Positions 61,873-64,000 of a DNA stretch of 64,000 nucleotides are shown here, piece by piece (position 1 is the stretch's first letter; each line of letters opens with the position of its first letter). Origin of the DNA: Burkholderia contaminans (GTDB taxonomy: Bacteria; Pseudomonadota; Gammaproteobacteria; Burkholderiales; Burkholderiaceae). Position numbers and translations under genes: made by a program. Under the pieces are notes generated by a model. It was not told the DNA's origin. It worked only from the letters and a program-made list of their open reading frames with translations, and made no database searches. The DNA lies in the NCBI RefSeq assembly GCF_029633825.1, contig NZ_CP090641.1:558001-622000 (forward strand), in the 5' to 3' direction.

Positions 61873-63102
61873 TTACTGCGCGGCCGGTGGCGCGCCGGCA
61901 TCGGCGACGGCCTGCGTGCCGTTGCCCGGGCCGTTGCCCGCGCCATTGCCGGCACCGGTGTCGGCACGCGCAGGCAGCGCCTTCGGCTTCACCTGCGCGC
62001 CCGGATAGTAAATCCGCTGCATGCCGTCGACGACCACGCGGTCGCCCGCCTGGATCCCTTTCTCGATGATCCGCTCGCCCTCCACCCCGCGGCCGATCGT
62101 CACGTCGCGGCGCAGCGCCTTGTCGCCAGGCCCGATCACGTACACGTACTTGCGGTCCTGGTCGGTGAGCACGGCCTTGTCGTCGACGAGCAGCGCATCC
62201 TGGTCGCGGCCGCTGACGAGCTGCACGCGCGCATACAGCCCCGGCGTAAACGTATGGTCCGCATTCGGCAGCCGCACGCGCGCGCGGATCGTGCCGGTCT
62301 GCGGATCGAGCCGGTTGTCGAGGAAATCGACGGTGCCCGCATGCGGGAAACCCGTCTCGTTCGCGAGGCCCACGCGCACCGGATCGGCGCCGATCGCGCG
62401 ATGTTTCGGATCGGCGCGCCGCGCGTTGTAGCGCAGGTAGCTCTGTTCGTCGCAGTCGAAATACACGTAGACGGGGTTCTGCGACACGACGGTCGTCAGC
62501 AGCGTGTCGTCCGCGCGCGCCAGGTTGCCGACGGTGGCGACCGCGCGGCCGACGCGGCCCGCGATCGGCGCGCGCACTTCGGTGAAGCCGAGATTGAGCT
62601 TCGCGTCGGCGACGGCCGCGTCGGCCGCCTGCAGGTCCGCACGCGCCTGCTCGGCCGTGGCGCGCGCGTTGTCGAGTTCTTCCTGCGACGTCGCATGCGC
62701 ATCGATCAGCGTCTGCACGCGCTTGAGCTGCACGTTCGCGAGGCTCGCGGCCGCACGGGCCCGTTGCAGCTGCGCGTTCGCGCGATCGAGCGCGATCCGA
62801 TACGGGCGCGGGTCGATCTCGAACAGCAGTGCGCCCTGCGCGACCAGGTCGCCTTCCTTGTAGGCGACGCGCTGCAGATAGCCGCTCACGCGCGGCCGCA
62901 GTTCGACCGCGTCGACCGCTTCGACGCGTCCGTTGAATTCGTCCGCGAGGCGGATCGTGCGCGGCGCGATGGTGGCGACGCCGACTTCCGGAAGGGATTG
63001 GGCCGACGATGCGCCTTTGCCGTCGTGACAGCCCGACAACGCCAGCAGGAGTGCACAGGCCGCGCCCAAAGGCGACGTCCTGCGTAGGGATAAGGAGAGC
63101 AT
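61873..63102 (-). CDS. RND efflux periplasmic adaptor (AcrA/MexE type)
   Basis: A 409-residue membrane-fusion lipoprotein, LSGC giving Cys25. Features are FNGRVEAVDAVELRPRVSGYLQRVAYKEGDLV (first lipoyl half), a coiled-coil hairpin over about residues 105-170, FTEVRAPIAGRVGRA (second half), and the RTIRARVRLPN and beta-barrel regions. The C-terminus carries a low-complexity tail (TGAGNGAGNGPGNGTQ). The gene starts 80 bases from the soxR start across a sox box and is followed by the pump gene with 13 bases between. Confidence 0.93.
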   Translation of the reverse strand: MLSLSLRRTSPLGAACALLLALSGCHDGKGASSAQSLPEVGVATIAPRTIRLADEFNGRVEAVDAVELRPRVSGYLQRVAYKEGDLVAQGALLFEIDPRPYRIALDRANAQLQRARAAASLANVQLKRVQTLIDAHATSQEELDNARATAEQARADLQAADAAVADAKLNLGFTEVRAPIAGRVGRAVATVGNLARADDTLLTTVVSQNPVYVYFDCDEQSYLRYNARRADPKHRAIGADPVRVGLANETGFPHAGTVDFLDNRLDPQTGTIRARVRLPNADHTFTPGLYARVQLVSGRDQDALLVDDKAVLTDQDRKYVYVIGPGDKALRRDVTIGRGVEGERIIEKGIQAGDRVVVDGMQRIYYPGAQVKPKALPARADTGAGNGAGNGPGNGTQAVADAGAPPAAQ

Positions 63103-63142
63103 GATGCCTCGCGACGGGTTAAACTGACGCGCAGCATAAAAG

Positions 63143-63158
63143 TTGAAGTTAACTTCAA
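63143..63158. promoter_or_regulatory. SoxR operator (sox box)
   Basis: TTGAAGTTAACTTCAA is a perfect 16-bp palindrome in the 80-base gap between the divergent efflux operon and soxR. Its core AAGTTAACTT is that of the known SoxR box. Confidence 0.85.
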
Positions 63159-63182
63159 GTCAAGTTTTCCCGGAGGGGCAAC

Positions 63183-63662
63183 ATGGGTATCCAGGAGACA
63201 CCGCAATGGCCGCTGCTGTCGATTCGCGAAGTGGCCGCGCGCAGCGGCGTGCCGGCGTCGACACTTCGGTTCTACGAGACGCGCGGGCTGATCAAGTCGC
63301 ATCGCAACGGCTCGAGCCACCGCCACTATTCGCGCGCGGTGCTGCGGCTGATCGCGTTCATCGTGTTCGCGCAGAAGATCGGCTATTCGCTCGACGAGAT
63401 CGCCGAGCAGCTCGTCAGCCTGCCCGCCGACACCGCGCCGAGCAACAAGGACTGGCAACGGCTGTCGCGCGGCTGGAAGCAGCGTGTCGCGAGCCGGATC
63501 GAGGAGCTGCAGCGCCTTTACATCAACCTCGACGAATGCATCGGCTGCGGCTGCCTGTCGCTGAAGCGCTGCAAGCTGACGAACCCGGAAGACCGCGCGG
63601 GCCGCAACGGGCCCGGCGCACGGCGCTGGCTCGGCGACAAGCCGCCCACGGATATCGAATGA
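63183..63662 (+). CDS. soxR: SoxR, redox-sensing MerR-family regulator
   Basis: A 159-residue regulator. The MerR helix-turn-helix (LSIREVAARSGVPASTLRFYETRGLIKSHRNGSSHRHYSR), a dimer helix and the [2Fe-2S] ligand motif CIGCGCLSLKRC are present, with Cys119, 122, 124 and 130 numbered exactly as in E. coli SoxR. When its cluster is oxidised by superoxide or redox-cycling drugs it activates transcription. No soxS is nearby; outside enterics SoxR acts directly on efflux genes, which fits the adjacent RND operon. ATG 63183 follows CGGAGGGGCAAC. Confidence 0.95.
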   Translation: MGIQETPQWPLLSIREVAARSGVPASTLRFYETRGLIKSHRNGSSHRHYSRAVLRLIAFIVFAQKIGYSLDEIAEQLVSLPADTAPSNKDWQRLSRGWKQRVASRIEELQRLYINLDECIGCGCLSLKRCKLTNPEDRAGRNGPGARRWLGDKPPTDIE

Positions 63663-63857
63663 CCGGCGGGCCGGGCGCGGCGCGCGACGATCGCCACGCG
63701 GTTCCCGTCTTCGATCGGCCGGCGCGCAGTCGCGAACCCGATGCTGCTAGATCCGCCCTCCCTAATGTTGACAATCGATGACATTGGAATTCTGGGCAGC
63801 GCAGTGCGATAGGTAAAACAAGAATTCAGTGATCCAGCGGTACGCGAAAGGCATCGC

Positions 63858-64000
63858 ATGATCGATCTGCGCCGGTTCAGGCGGTTCATCGCGGTCGCCG
63901 ACACGTTCAGCTTCCGGCGCGCGGCCGAGCGGCTGCACATGGCGCAGCCGCCGCTCAGCGCGGCGATGCGCAAGCTCGAGGACGAGCGGGCGTCGACGCG
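63858..64000 (+). CDS. LysR-family regulator, N-terminal fragment (cut by window edge)
   Basis: 48 codons from ATG 63858: MIDLRRFRRFIAVADTFSFR, then RAAERLHMAQPPLSAAMRKLE, the canonical LysR helix-turn-helix. The last visible residues (DERASTR) depart from the usual DELG-x-x-LF, possibly a real variation. The rest lies beyond the window. A TTGACA sequence at 63768-63773 may be its -35 element. Confidence 0.8.
   Translation, partial: MIDLRRFRRFIAVADTFSFRRAAERLHMAQPPLSAAMRKLEDERAST

Noticed and set aside
58713..62069. Plus-strand open frame of 1,118 codons opposite the RND pump
   Set aside because: His/Arg/Asp-rich shadow of a clear AcrB-type gene.
58686..63102. Assignment of the RND operon to CeoAB-OpcM
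   Set aside because: CeoAB-OpcM in Burkholderia has a different setting with a LysR-type regulator and a lipase-like gene; here SoxR adjoins. I leave the pump unnamed.

Overview
The window looks like part of the second chromosome of a Burkholderia cepacia complex bacterium. The DNA is very GC-rich with long antisense open frames. It carries the complex's hallmark quorum-sensing locus cepR - rsaM-like - cepI - cepI-linked gene (32.3-35.1 kb). It also carries an OpcP-type porin, a DUF4148 protein and many small Burkholderia-type accessory genes. I saw no tRNA, rRNA, CRISPR array or insertion sequence.

Left block (1-22.3 kb). A PstS-like phosphate-binding protein, cut by the window edge and interrupted by an in-frame stop, faces a minus-strand cluster of about 21 kb. 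In transcription order the cluster is a GspI-like and a GspJ-like minor pseudopilin, three tandem TPR/GT-B glycosyltransferase paralogues, and a 4,256-residue filamentous-haemagglutinin-type exoprotein with a DUF3739-like C-terminal region. No TpsB transporter is present. Three intergenic sites share one conserved element containing pho-box-like direct repeats. They lie upstream of gspI, of the first glycosyltransferase and of the exoprotein. My reading is a phosphate-starvation-controlled adhesin/glycosylation/secretion locus, and this is the most interesting system in the window.

Middle-left (22.5-31.2 kb). A small unknown gene, an AlkB-type dioxygenase, the frameshifted tail of a lost nitroreductase gene, a membrane metallophosphoesterase, and a YtcA-MdtN-MdtO-MdtP efflux operon. 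The mdtO gene carries 29 copies of a 9-bp repeat and a frameshifted 3' end.

Middle (31.2-44.7 kb). An MgtC/SapB protein behind a possible leader peptide and two perfect hairpins, then the CepIR quorum-sensing locus with a cep box and a possible small RNA. After these come a small membrane protein, VOC and GNAT enzymes, ribA, a CBS-domain protein, a DUF4148 protein, rnk, the porin, a WXXGXW-type surface protein, and an HxlR regulator divergent from a SnoaL-like secreted protein with a perfect 14-bp inverted repeat between them. The block ends with a solitary LuxR-type regulator.

Right (45-64 kb). An amidohydrolase, a cysteine hydrolase, an MFS transporter, an unknown protein and an NCS1 permease. 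Next come two divergent pairs sharing one TTGCAATTGCAA palindrome: GST with an AceE-like protein lacking the ThDP-binding domain, and MarR with full-length AceE. Last is a SoxR-controlled RND efflux operon (adaptor, pump, NodT-type outer-membrane factor) with a good sox box, then the start of a LysR regulator.
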